Source of the DNA: Ancylomarina subtilis
GTDB lineage: Bacteria > Bacteroidota > Bacteroidia > Bacteroidales > Marinifilaceae
Assembly: GCF_004217115.1 (NCBI RefSeq)
Contig: NZ_SHKN01000005.1
Coordinates: forward strand, 50,143 to 114,142
Direction of reading: 5' to 3'
Length of the DNA stretch: 64,000 nucleotides
Shown: piece after piece, positions 56,607-64,000 of the stretch
Position numbering within the stretch: the stretch's first letter is position 1
Layout: each line of letters starts with the position of its first letter
Program-made: the position numbers and the translations under genes
The notes under the pieces: generated by a model
Told to the model about the DNA's origin: nothing
Database searches by the model: none
Seen by the model: only the letters and a program-made list of their open reading frames with translations

Positions 56607-57302
56607 ATGGATACAGCTATAAAAATATTACTTGTTGAGGATGAGGCCAACTTTGGGGCTGTGATGAAAAGTTATCTTGAGCTTTCGAATTTTGAGGTGC
56701 AGCATTGCAAAAACGGACTTGAAGCCTATCATTACTTTGTGAAAAATGATTGCGACCTGTGCATTTTAGATGTGATGATGCCCGAAATGGACGGTTTTAC
56801 CCTGGCTAAAAAAATAAAAGATCTCGATCCTAACATCCCCCTTATTTTCCTGACGGCCAAAACCCTGAAAGAGGATATCATTCAAGGTTATAAAATTGGA
56901 GCTGACGATTATATTACCAAGCCATTCGATTCTGAACTGCTCATTTACAAGATTAAAGCCATTCTCAATCGGAATTTAAATGAGGAGAATGAAAATAACA
57001 AAGATGAGTTTATCCTTGGCGCATACCGGTTTGTTCCGCGCTTGAGAACACTCCATATTGCCGATACTGAAATCAAACTATCCCCTAAAGAAGCTGAACT
57101 TCTGAAACTCCTCTGTGAGAGTAAAGATGAAATTCTCCCCCGATCAAAGGCCCTTAAATTAATTTGGGGCGACGATAATTTTTACACAACCCGAAGTATG
57201 GATGTTTATATCACCAAACTCCGAAAATATCTTAAAACCGATTCCAATATTAAGATTGAGAATATTCACGGCAGTGGTTTTAGGTTGCTGCAATTGGATT
57301 AG
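56607..57302 (+). CDS. OmpR/PhoB-family response regulator (RprY-like)
   Basis: 231 residues. Receiver domain with acidic residues in LLVEDEANFG, phospho-acceptor D55 in LCILDVMMPEMDGFTLAKKIK and the segment FLTAKTLKEDIIQGYKIGADDYITKPFDSE. The C-terminal winged helix (about 135-230) has IKLSPKEAELLKLLCESKDEILPRSKALKLIWG and TTRSMDVYITKLRKYLK. The receiver is very like Bacteroides RprY as I remember it. It pairs with the kinase directly upstream. Control of the pst operon is possible from position but not shown. Confidence 0.92.
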   Translation: MDTAIKILLVEDEANFGAVMKSYLELSNFEVQHCKNGLEAYHYFVKNDCDLCILDVMMPEMDGFTLAKKIKDLDPNIPLIFLTAKTLKEDIIQGYKIGADDYITKPFDSELLIYKIKAILNRNLNEENENNKDEFILGAYRFVPRLRTLHIADTEIKLSPKEAELLKLLCESKDEILPRSKALKLIWGDDNFYTTRSMDVYITKLRKYLKTDSNIKIENIHGSGFRLLQLD

Positions 57303-57327
57303 TAATCTACCCACATCATTATCCTTT

Positions 57328-57445
57328 CTCCTCCTTATTCCAAGGAGGAGTACTCGAACTTGTTCGGGGGAGGTGGTTGTGAAACAATAAAATTATTAAA
57401 CCACCCCGTCTGTTTTCATCGTGCCTCCTAAAAATAGGAGGGGAA
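57328..57445 (-). repeat. Dispersed palindromic repeat, copy 2
   Basis: CTCCTCCTT-ATTCC-AAGGAGGAG (57328-57350) is a perfect nine-base stem. GGTGGTT (57372-57378) pairs with AACCACC (57399-57405), and CCTCCTA-AAAA-TAGGAGG (57424-57441) closes the element. The part 57328-57382 matches, reversed, the element at 54382-54440. It fills much of the gap between the response regulator and pstS. Confidence 0.6.
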
Positions 57446-57723
57446 AGTAAGATTTTTAGAATCTGAAAACTCCACGCACGATATACGAATCTGATAAATC
57501 ATCAGAAAAACCCTAATATTAAAAATACATCACTCTCCCATTACGAAACCTTCTCTTAACATTGGGGAGTTAATTCTAATGTTTTATTAATATTCGTTTT
57601 AAACTGACTTAATGCTACAGTTGTAAACTTGCAATATGATTTTGAGGTCATAAAAATTAAAAAAACAAAAATCTGAAACTCAAAATCGAATACTAAACGA
57701 ACAACTATATAAAAAACAATAGA

Positions 57724-58788
57724 ATGAAAAAGATTCAACTACTACTAGTGGCTATTATCTCGATTTCGTTGATCACATCTTGTGGAAATTCAGGTAAGAA
57801 ACAGAATAATGAAAAAAAGACGAAGGCTTTAACCGGAGCAGGGGCAACCTTTCCACAGCCTTTTTATAATACCATATTTAAAACCTACACAAAGTCGAAA
57901 GGCCTTTTGGTAACCTACGGCGGTATTGGTTCAGGTGGCGGTATTCGCAGTTTGAAAGATAAAATTGTCGATTTTGGAGCAACGGATGCTTTCTTATCGG
58001 ATAAAAAACTTTCTGAAATGCCTGGCAATGTTCTGCATATCCCTTCATGTTTGGGAGCAGTTGTTGCGGCTTACAACATCCCTGGAAAACCTGAATTAAA
58101 ATTCACTCCTGAATTGATGGAAGGTATTTTTATGGGAAAAATCACCAATTGGAATGATGCTAAAATTGCACAAGTCAATCCTGGCGCTAATCTTCCTGAC
58201 CTGGCAATTACAGTGGTATACCGTTCAGACGGAAGTGGAACAACTTTCATCTTTAGTGATTACATGAGCAAAGTAAGCTCAGAGTGGAAAGAAAAAATTG
58301 GGGCAGGCAAAGCACTTCAGTGGCCCGTTGGTATTGCAGCCAAAGGAAATCCTGGTGTGGCCGGAACAATCAGTGCAACTGAAGGAGCTATCGGGTATAT
58401 CGGATCAGAATATGCTTTTGCACAAAGTATTCCTGTAGCTAGTATTCAAAATCAGGCTGGCAATTTCATTAAGCCTTCTGTAGAATCGGTAAGTGCAGCT
58501 GCAGCTGGCGACATTCCTGATGATACACGAGTAACATTAACCAACACAACTGCTGAACAAGGTTACCCTATTTCAAGTTTCACATGGTTGATCTTATACA
58601 AAGAACAGGCTTACAACGGACGAAGCAAAGACCAGGCGATGCAAACCAAACAGCTTTTGAAATGGGTGATTGGACAGGAAGCACAAATTCAAACAAGCAA
58701 AGTACACTATGCCCCACTTCCTGAAAAAGCGGTATTAAAAGCCAATAAAATTTTAGATCTGATGACCTATAACGGTCGCGGATTATAA
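57724..58788 (+). CDS. pstS: Phosphate ABC transporter substrate-binding lipoprotein
   Basis: 354 residues. Lipoprotein signal MKKIQLLLVAIISISLITSC (Cys20). The mature protein has the PstS phosphate site in LTGAGATFPQPFY, the GIGSGGGIRSLKDKIVDFGATDAFLSD segment and VVYRSDGSGTTFIFSDYMSKVS. It binds phosphate in the periplasm for PstCAB. First gene of the pst operon. A terminator-like hairpin separates it from pstC. Confidence 0.96.
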   Translation: MKKIQLLLVAIISISLITSCGNSGKKQNNEKKTKALTGAGATFPQPFYNTIFKTYTKSKGLLVTYGGIGSGGGIRSLKDKIVDFGATDAFLSDKKLSEMPGNVLHIPSCLGAVVAAYNIPGKPELKFTPELMEGIFMGKITNWNDAKIAQVNPGANLPDLAITVVYRSDGSGTTFIFSDYMSKVSSEWKEKIGAGKALQWPVGIAAKGNPGVAGTISATEGAIGYIGSEYAFAQSIPVASIQNQAGNFIKPSVESVSAAAAGDIPDDTRVTLTNTTAEQGYPISSFTWLILYKEQAYNGRSKDQAMQTKQLLKWVIGQEAQIQTSKVHYAPLPEKAVLKANKILDLMTYNGRGL

Positions 58789-58804
58789 AACACAACCCTT
58801 ATCG

Positions 58805-58875
58805 GGGTGCCTGGGCAGAGATCTATGTTTTTCTATTGTAAAGTTCACAAAACACTTTGCTCAGGCACTCTTTTC
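58805..58875 (+). terminator. Attenuator-like hairpin between pstS and pstC
   Basis: GGGTGCCTGGGCA (58805-58817) pairs with TGCTCAGGCACTC (58858-58870), 13 bp with two G-U pairs, followed by TTTTCTTA. Partial termination here would let pstS be made in excess over the permease genes. Confidence 0.65.
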
Positions 58876-58976
58876 TTATCTCAAAGCAACAGGCTAGAGA
58901 ATATCAACCATCAGTTGATTATGGGTCTTGATAAAAAAAGACCTTTCTGCATTTCAATTGATTGACAGAATCGCAA

Positions 58977-59831
58977 ATGAAAAGTGAAAAACTATTTCAA
59001 TATTTTTTAAAATCGGGAGGTATTTTAATTCTAATGATGGCTATCGGAATAGTAGCCACCTTAGTTATGGGTTCAATCCCTACTTTCAAAGAATTTGGCT
59101 TCAAATTTATTTTCTCTTCGGACTGGAACCCCACAGAAGGACGTGAAAGTTACGGAGCTCTTCCCTTTATTATTGGAACAATCGCCACATCGGTATTGGC
59201 CTTAATCATGACATTTCCTTTTGCCTTTTCAATCGCCTTATTCCTTGGTGAATATTTTAAAGAAGGTCGAATGGCTTCCATCTTAAAATCGATGATTGAC
59301 CTGCTTGCAGGCATTCCATCGGTTGTATATGGGTTGTGGGGCTTTTACACCATCAAGCCCTGGATTGTTGAACTGGGTTTGAATGCACAAGGCTTCGGTA
59401 TTTTCACATCGTCGCTGGTATTGGCTATCATGATTATTCCATATGCTTCGTCGCTGAGTGCTGAGGTGATCAATATGGTTCCAGCAAATTTAAAAGAAGC
59501 GGCTTACTCCCTGGGAGCAACACGTTTCGAAGTTGTGAAAAATGTGATTATCCCCAATGCCGGATCAGGAATTTTTGCCGGATACATTCTGGCCTTTGGG
59601 CGAGCTATTGGAGAAACAATGGCCGTAACCATGCTGATTGGAAACTCCAATCGAATTCCAAGCAATCTGTTCGACCTGGGAAACACCATGGCCAGTTTAA
59701 TCGCGAACCAGTTTGGCGAAGCTGAGGGTCTGAAATACACCTCACTTGTCGCAATGGGACTCTTACTCTTTATTATTACAGGTATCCTTAATCTGGCAGG
59801 CAAGATGATTATGAAAAAATTTACAGCTTAG
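58977..59831 (+). CDS. pstC: Phosphate ABC transporter permease PstC
   Basis: 284 residues from the ATG at 58977 (MKSEKLFQYFLKSGG). A TTG at 58962 is in frame but less likely. Six membrane helices are seen, with the ABC permease loop EAAYSLGATRFEVVKNVIIPNAGSGIFAG (about 183-211) and the PstC-typical FKFIFSSDWNPTEGRESYGALPFIIGT. It forms the membrane channel with PstA, encoded 5 bp downstream. Confidence 0.95.
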   Translation: MKSEKLFQYFLKSGGILILMMAIGIVATLVMGSIPTFKEFGFKFIFSSDWNPTEGRESYGALPFIIGTIATSVLALIMTFPFAFSIALFLGEYFKEGRMASILKSMIDLLAGIPSVVYGLWGFYTIKPWIVELGLNAQGFGIFTSSLVLAIMIIPYASSLSAEVINMVPANLKEAAYSLGATRFEVVKNVIIPNAGSGIFAGYILAFGRAIGETMAVTMLIGNSNRIPSNLFDLGNTMASLIANQFGEAEGLKYTSLVAMGLLLFIITGILNLAGKMIMKKFTA

Positions 59832-59836
59832 AACAC

Positions 59837-60730
59837 ATGAATAGTTTAAATTCGATATCGAAACAAAAACTCAAATGGCGAATCTTCAATGATAAACTAT
59901 TTAGTATAGTCATGATGACACTGGCTTTTGTTTCAGCTCTGCCTCTGTTATCCATTCTTTTTCAACTCGTAAAAAAAGGATACAAACAAATCCGCTTGAA
60001 TTTTTTCATCGAAGTTGCTCCGGATACCATGCAGGCCATGATGGCTAAAGCCAATCATGAAATTATTCCGGGTGGAATTGCAAATGGTATTGTGGGCACA
60101 TTAATTATTGTGGGACTGGCATCGCTTATAGCTATTCCTCTGGGTCTGATTTGTGGCATCTATTTATCGGAAACAAGCAAAGGAAAAATGGCCAATGCTG
60201 TTCGATTGGTTGTGGATATGCTACAGGGGATTCCATCCATTGTACTGGGGGTTATTGCCTACATCTGGATTGTGAAACCCGTAACTTCAGGTTTCTCTGC
60301 TCTCGCAGGTAGCGTTGCTCTGTCAATCATGATGCTTCCCTCAATAATCCGATCGACGGAAGAAACACTTAAGATGATCCCGTCCACCTTAAAGGAAGCG
60401 GCCTTGTCATTGGGTGTGCCCTATCACAGAACTATATTTAAAGTATTACTGCCAACTGGTATGAGTGGTATTAGTACCGGAATTATACTTGGGATTTCGC
60501 GAATTGCGGGAGAAACAGCGCCACTCATGCTGACCGCTTTGGGTAGCTCAGCAATTAATCTGGATATCACACAACCGAGTAGTGCTATTCCTTTACTTGT
60601 GTGGGAGTTTTACAACGATCCCAATTTGATCGATCTGATATGGGGCGCCTCTCTAGTTTTACTACTTATAATTTTTCTTTTAAATCTCGGAGCTAAAGCA
60701 ATTGTCAAAAAATGGAAAGTACAATACTAA
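59837..60730 (+). CDS. pstA: Phosphate ABC transporter permease PstA
   Basis: 297 residues, six membrane helices. The permease loop is KEAALSLGVPYHRTIFKVLLPTGMSGISTGIILG, and GGIANGIVGTLIIVGLASLIAIPLGLICGIYLSE and the RIAGETAPLMLTALGS segment are typical of PstA. Its end overlaps the start of pstB by 19 bp, so the two are translationally coupled. Confidence 0.95.
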   Translation: MNSLNSISKQKLKWRIFNDKLFSIVMMTLAFVSALPLLSILFQLVKKGYKQIRLNFFIEVAPDTMQAMMAKANHEIIPGGIANGIVGTLIIVGLASLIAIPLGLICGIYLSETSKGKMANAVRLVVDMLQGIPSIVLGVIAYIWIVKPVTSGFSALAGSVALSIMMLPSIIRSTEETLKMIPSTLKEAALSLGVPYHRTIFKVLLPTGMSGISTGIILGISRIAGETAPLMLTALGSSAINLDITQPSSAIPLLVWEFYNDPNLIDLIWGASLVLLLIIFLLNLGAKAIVKKWKVQY

Positions 60731-61518
60731 ATAAAAAGGAAGACCGAATCATCAAAGTTGATTCACCTCTTCTGAACATCGATCAGCTTTCAGTTTCATA
60801 CGGAGGCGATAAGTATTCGATTAACAAGGTTTCTGCAGGCATTCAAAAAAATAAAATCACGGCTATCATGGGCCCATCGGGTTGTGGAAAAAGTACGCTC
60901 CTGAGGGCAATCAACCGAATGCACGAACTTTATCCCGATACGCATCACAAAGGTTCTGTCACACTTGACGGTGAAGATATCTATAAAATTAATCCGATTG
61001 AGTTAAGACGAAAAATTGGAATGGTTTTTCAACGCCCCAATCCTTTCCCAACCATGAGCATTTACGACAATGTGATTGCTGCCTATATCTTAAATGGGAT
61101 TAAACTAAAACGATCAGAGAAAGATCAGATTGTTGAAAAATCTTTACGAGAAGTTGGCCTTTGGGACGAAACCAAAGATGCCCTGCACAAAAGAGGCACC
61201 TTTTTATCAGGTGGGCAACAACAACGCTTGTGCATTGCAAGAGCTTTGGCCTATGCCCCTGAGGTGATTCTACTGGATGAACCCACTTCGGCTCTGGATC
61301 CTATCGCCACGGCTAAAATAGAAGATTTGCTTGTCGAGCTAAAAAAGAAATATACCATTGTTTTAGTCACTCATAATATGGCTCAAGCAGCCCGTATATC
61401 GGACTATTCAATGTTTATGTACATTGGTGAATTGGTAGAATATGGTAAAACCAAAAACATGTTTACAACACCAAAAGACGAACGTACAGAGGCCTACCTG
61501 ACAGGTAAATTTGGTTGA
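60712..61518 (+). CDS. pstB: Phosphate ABC transporter ATP-binding protein PstB
   Basis: 268 residues. Walker A GPSGCGKST (about 55-63), the PstB-typical RAINRMHELYPDTHHKGSVTLDGEDIY, Q-loop MVFQRPNPFPTMSIYDNV, the ABC signature LSGGQQQRLCIARALA, Walker B VILLDEPTSALDP and the H-loop VLVTHNMAQA. It drives phosphate import by ATP hydrolysis. It overlaps pstA and is followed by phoU. Confidence 0.97.
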   Translation: MESTILNKKEDRIIKVDSPLLNIDQLSVSYGGDKYSINKVSAGIQKNKITAIMGPSGCGKSTLLRAINRMHELYPDTHHKGSVTLDGEDIYKINPIELRRKIGMVFQRPNPFPTMSIYDNVIAAYILNGIKLKRSEKDQIVEKSLREVGLWDETKDALHKRGTFLSGGQQQRLCIARALAYAPEVILLDEPTSALDPIATAKIEDLLVELKKKYTIVLVTHNMAQAARISDYSMFMYIGELVEYGKTKNMFTTPKDERTEAYLTGKFG

Positions 61519-61559
61519 TTTATCAGTCCTAAAAAGTACCAACATTAAAACATTCTATC

Positions 61560-62249
61560 ATGTCGATAAAAAAAGATAAAAAGTTCGAAGGGATCAATAA
61601 AGATTTCCATAAGATGAAGTCAATCCTCTACCAGCAATTCGATACTTTGGAAAATGTCATTCTGGAGGGTTTAGATTCTCTTTCGGAAAAAGATCTGGAA
61701 CAATTTTCAAAAAATGAAAAATGTCTGGATCAAATTGAACTCAAGATGAGCCATAACATCATTCAAACAATCGGGCTGCAACAACCTATGGCAAGCGAGT
61801 TGCGTCAGTTGATTTCTTATTTAAGAATGTTGGATGATATGGAGCGAATTGGTGATCAATTGAATAATATTCTGCATTTTTTCATGGGATTAACCCCATC
61901 GCAATTGCCGGAAAATCAGAAAGAGTCCATACACAGCATGTATGACATGAGTTTGATCATGGTGAGAAAGGCTTTGGATTCTTTTGAAAACGAAGACCAC
62001 GAAATAGCAATATGGACCATCAAAAATGATGAAGTCGTTGACGATATGCAACGAAAGCTGATCAATCGCATGCTTCGAAAAAGCACACCTCCTAACGTTG
62101 CCATCGAAGATGTGACAAATATTCTCAATTTTGGGAGCATTTTAAACAGCATCGAACGTATTGCGGATAATGCTACAAATATTGCTGAAGCGTCAATCTA
62201 TTATCAGGATGGGACTGATCTGCGTCATAAAGACCTTCCGGAACAATAA
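61560..62249 (+). CDS. phoU: Phosphate signalling protein PhoU
   Basis: 229 residues, all-helical, with two PhoU half-repeats. The first (about 15-115) contains QQPMASELRQLISYLRMLDDMERIGDQLNNI; the second (about 125-215) contains ILNFGSILNSIERIADNATNIAEASIY. PhoU restrains the transporter and its sensor kinase when phosphate is plentiful. Last gene of the pst operon, 41 bp after pstB, with a terminator after it. Confidence 0.94.
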   Translation: MSIKKDKKFEGINKDFHKMKSILYQQFDTLENVILEGLDSLSEKDLEQFSKNEKCLDQIELKMSHNIIQTIGLQQPMASELRQLISYLRMLDDMERIGDQLNNILHFFMGLTPSQLPENQKESIHSMYDMSLIMVRKALDSFENEDHEIAIWTIKNDEVVDDMQRKLINRMLRKSTPPNVAIEDVTNILNFGSILNSIERIADNATNIAEASIYYQDGTDLRHKDLPEQ

Positions 62250-62281
62250 CGCACAGATAACCCTATATATATACAAAGTTT

Positions 62282-62319
62282 AATAGCGTCTTATTCACAC
62301 AGAATAAGGCGCTATTTGC
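62282..62319 (+). terminator. Terminator of the pst operon
   Basis: A 15-base stem (62282-62296 with 62302-62316, one G-U pair) with loop ACACA lies 33 bp past phoU. The following T run is short (TTTGC), but the stem is strong. Confidence 0.72.
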
Positions 62320-62422
62320 ATAAAAAAACAGAATCATCATTCAAAAATAAGGCGCTGAATAAACAATGCGACATTGCGGTCAGATTAAAAGCAAAACAGT
62401 TTATTATTTGTAATAATTGATT

Positions 62423-62430
62423 TAGTTTTG
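62423..62430 (+). promoter_or_regulatory. Possible -7 element of the M18 aminopeptidase promoter
   Basis: TAGTTTTG matches TAnnTTTG exactly, 57 bp before the ATG. A weak -33 (GTTT near 62399) is about 20 bases upstream. Confidence 0.4.
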
Positions 62431-62486
62431 AGTTTCAAATAGAAGAAATCAGATAAACTTAACACTTATATCAATAAACCAATATT

Positions 62487-63788
62487 ATGAATCAGGAAAA
62501 ACAACAAGCTCAGGAACTGATCGATTTCATACATCGCAGCCCGAGTACATATCATGCCGTCAATAATGTCAGAGAAGAATTAATCGAAGCCGGTTTCGAG
62601 GAATTAGATCTTCGGGAAGAATGGTCAATCAATAAAGGAGGCAAATACTTTACCGGGAAAAATGGATCAGCCATTTTCGCATTTACCGTTGGAGAAGGCG
62701 AAATTGAAGAGGAAGGTTTTCAACTAATCTGTGCACACAGCGATGCACCCGGATTTAAGATCAAACCCAATCCGGAAATCACCGTTGAGGGCAATTACAT
62801 CAAACTGAACACTGAGGTTTATGGTGCTCCAATTCTAAGTACCTGGATGGATCGTCCCTTATCAATTGCTGGTCGTGTTTGTGTAGAATCAAATGATCCA
62901 CTTAATCCTGAACAACTATTTGTAAAAATTGATCGTCCCTTAATGGTCATCCCAAATCTGGCTATTCATTTAAATCGTGAAGTGAACGAAGGCGTTGCTC
63001 TAAACAAGCAGAAGGATATGTTACCTCTCCTTTCGATGATTACCGATGAAATGGAAAAGGATAACTGCTTGATCAATTTAATTGCCGATGAATTAAAAAT
63101 AGATACACAATCTATTATTGATTTTGATGTGACCTTATACGAAGTTGAAAAGGGAAGCATCTTTGGATTGAATGAAGAATTTATCTCATCTCCAAAGTTA
63201 GATGATCTTGCAATGGCTTATGCTGGTCTTAAAGCATTACTGAAATCAACAAGCAGTAAAAAAACAAAGCTATTAGCCATCTTCGACAACGAAGAAGTAG
63301 GAAGTGGTACCAAACAAGGAGCAGGTTCTCCGGTATTGCGTCACCTGTTGCAACGTATCGTTTATAAGTTGGGGAAAAATATGGAAGATTTTCATCGAGC
63401 CATTTACAATTCATTCATGATCTCTGCAGATATGGCCCATGCCGTTCATCCTAATATTTCAGAAAAACACGATCCAAGCAACCGTCCGTTCATCAACAAA
63501 GGACCCGTTATCAAAATTCATGCAAATCAGAAATACACTACTGATGGCGATTCGGGAACAGTATTTGAAACCCTTTGTAAGAATGCCGATGTGCCTTATC
63601 AGAAGTTTGTGAACCGTTCAGATCTTGTTGGAGGAAGTACATTAGGTAATGTTTCAACCGGACAAATCGATATCCGTACAGTAGATATAGGAAACCCTAT
63701 GTTTGCGATGCATTCAGTACGCGAAACGGGTGGGGTTAAAGACAATGTTTACATCCAGAAGGTATTTAGCTATTTCTTCAGTTTGTAA
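62487..63788 (+). CDS. M18 family aminopeptidase (aspartyl aminopeptidase type)
   Basis: 433 residues, normal for M18. Zinc ligands and catalytic residues are in LICAHSDAPGFKIKPNP (H and D), LAIFDNEEVGSGTKQGAGSP (the DNEEVGS signature), ISADMAHAVHPNISEKHDP and the C-terminal FAMHSVRETGG. It removes N-terminal acidic or neutral residues from peptides in the cytoplasm. Single-gene unit between its own promoter and terminator. By specificity it could feed aspartate to the aspA pathway; that is inference only. Confidence 0.92.
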   Translation: MNQEKQQAQELIDFIHRSPSTYHAVNNVREELIEAGFEELDLREEWSINKGGKYFTGKNGSAIFAFTVGEGEIEEEGFQLICAHSDAPGFKIKPNPEITVEGNYIKLNTEVYGAPILSTWMDRPLSIAGRVCVESNDPLNPEQLFVKIDRPLMVIPNLAIHLNREVNEGVALNKQKDMLPLLSMITDEMEKDNCLINLIADELKIDTQSIIDFDVTLYEVEKGSIFGLNEEFISSPKLDDLAMAYAGLKALLKSTSSKKTKLLAIFDNEEVGSGTKQGAGSPVLRHLLQRIVYKLGKNMEDFHRAIYNSFMISADMAHAVHPNISEKHDPSNRPFINKGPVIKIHANQKYTTDGDSGTVFETLCKNADVPYQKFVNRSDLVGGSTLGNVSTGQIDIRTVDIGNPMFAMHSVRETGGVKDNVYIQKVFSYFFSL

Positions 63789-63815
63789 AAACTAATAAAC
63801 TTATCAGAGAAATAT

Positions 63816-63851
63816 AAGGCACTAACTCGTTAATTCGATTTAGTGCCTTTC
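63816..63851 (+). terminator. Terminator of the M18 aminopeptidase gene
   Basis: AAGGCACTAA (63816-63825) pairs with TTAGTGCCTT (63840-63849), a perfect ten-base stem followed by a T/C-rich tail. It is 28 bp past the stop. Confidence 0.8.
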
Positions 63852-63907
63852 TTCTTCGAATCAATTCGTAATTGATAATTCGTAATGCTTTCTTTTGAAA
63901 TTAGGCA

Positions 63908-63946
63908 TAAAAAAAGCGTCTTACTCCTGATTGGAATAAGACGCTT
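63908..63946 (-). terminator. Terminator of the gene entering from the right edge
   Basis: AAGCGTCTTA (63914-63923) pairs perfectly with TAAGACGCTT (63937-63946). The minus strand continues into a run of T (plus strand A at 63909-63915). Confidence 0.8.
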
Positions 63947-63964
63947 AAAGGTTGGCATCGACTA

Positions 63965-64000
63965 TTATTCACTCATAAAATTTCTGGTGTTCATGAGCTC
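63965..64000 (-). CDS. C-terminal end of a gene truncated by the window edge
   Basis: The last 11 codons read ELMNTRNFMSE on the minus strand, ending at the TAA at 63965-63967, which is followed at once by a TAG. The strong minus-strand terminator at 63909-63946 supports a gene ending here. Too short to identify. Confidence 0.45.
   Translation of the reverse strand, partial: ELMNTRNFMSE

Overview
The window is about 64 kb of AT-rich chromosome from a member of the Bacteroidota. Evidence for this is a SusC/SusD pair under an ECF sigma factor and FecR, promoters of the TTTG ... TAnnTTTG type, an LptE of the Bacteroidota form, and TPR proteins ending in a LuxR-like helix-turn-helix. The C4-dicarboxylate/asparagine metabolism and the general look of the proteins suggest a marine or sediment facultative anaerobe, perhaps of the Marinilabiliales/Marinifilaceae. 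That placement is inference from memory, not from a search. No rRNA, tRNA, prophage, transposase or CRISPR array was seen.

Layout. 1-6.5 kb (minus strand): a partial ExbB/TolQ channel, cytoplasmic asparaginase, TatD, NADP-glutamate dehydrogenase, DprA and two unknown proteins. 6.6-9.6 kb (plus): aroB-apt-aroA. 9.7-13.4 kb (minus): heme O synthase, a SCO copper chaperone, then small membrane proteins around an Ig-like lipoprotein ending in a CxxCH heme motif. 13.5-23.3 kb (minus): an ECF sigma/FecR/SusC(STN)/SusD/zinc metallohydrolase/DUF4302 import locus. 23.9-30.7 kb: a TPR-HTH regulator divergent from a TonB-dependent receptor, TPR protein, LytS-type kinase and LytTR regulator operon. 30.7-38.7 kb: deoD, tadA, aspS, an acyltransferase, a BlaI/M56-M23 pair and small proteins. 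38.8-44.5 kb (minus): groESL and a sigma54 activator-lptE-TPR-secG operon. 44.7-47.2 kb (plus): kdsB, then a MATE exporter behind a long, strongly folded leader.

47.3-53.9 kb is a coherent asparagine/aspartate unit: a Crp/Fnr regulator, a Dcu antiporter, a periplasmic asparaginase, a porin and aspartase. Together they would admit asparagine, cut it to aspartate, exchange aspartate for succinate and release fumarate as electron acceptor. A Crp-like palindrome upstream of aspartase shares 14 identical bases with a site upstream of the antiporter, which suggests joint control. 53.9-55.0 kb is non-coding and repeat-rich, with a 41-bp tandem array. 55.0-62.3 kb holds a sensor kinase/response regulator pair and the pstSCAB-phoU operon. 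62.5-63.8 kb is an M18 aminopeptidase, and a truncated minus-strand gene enters at the right edge.

The most promising items for follow-up are the MATE leader RNA (45.6-45.85 kb), the shared operator in the asparagine/fumarate unit, the non-glycan SusCD-metallohydrolase locus, the BlaI-controlled M56-M23 fusion and the 41-bp repeat array. All identifications come from reading the sequence; nothing was searched against a database.
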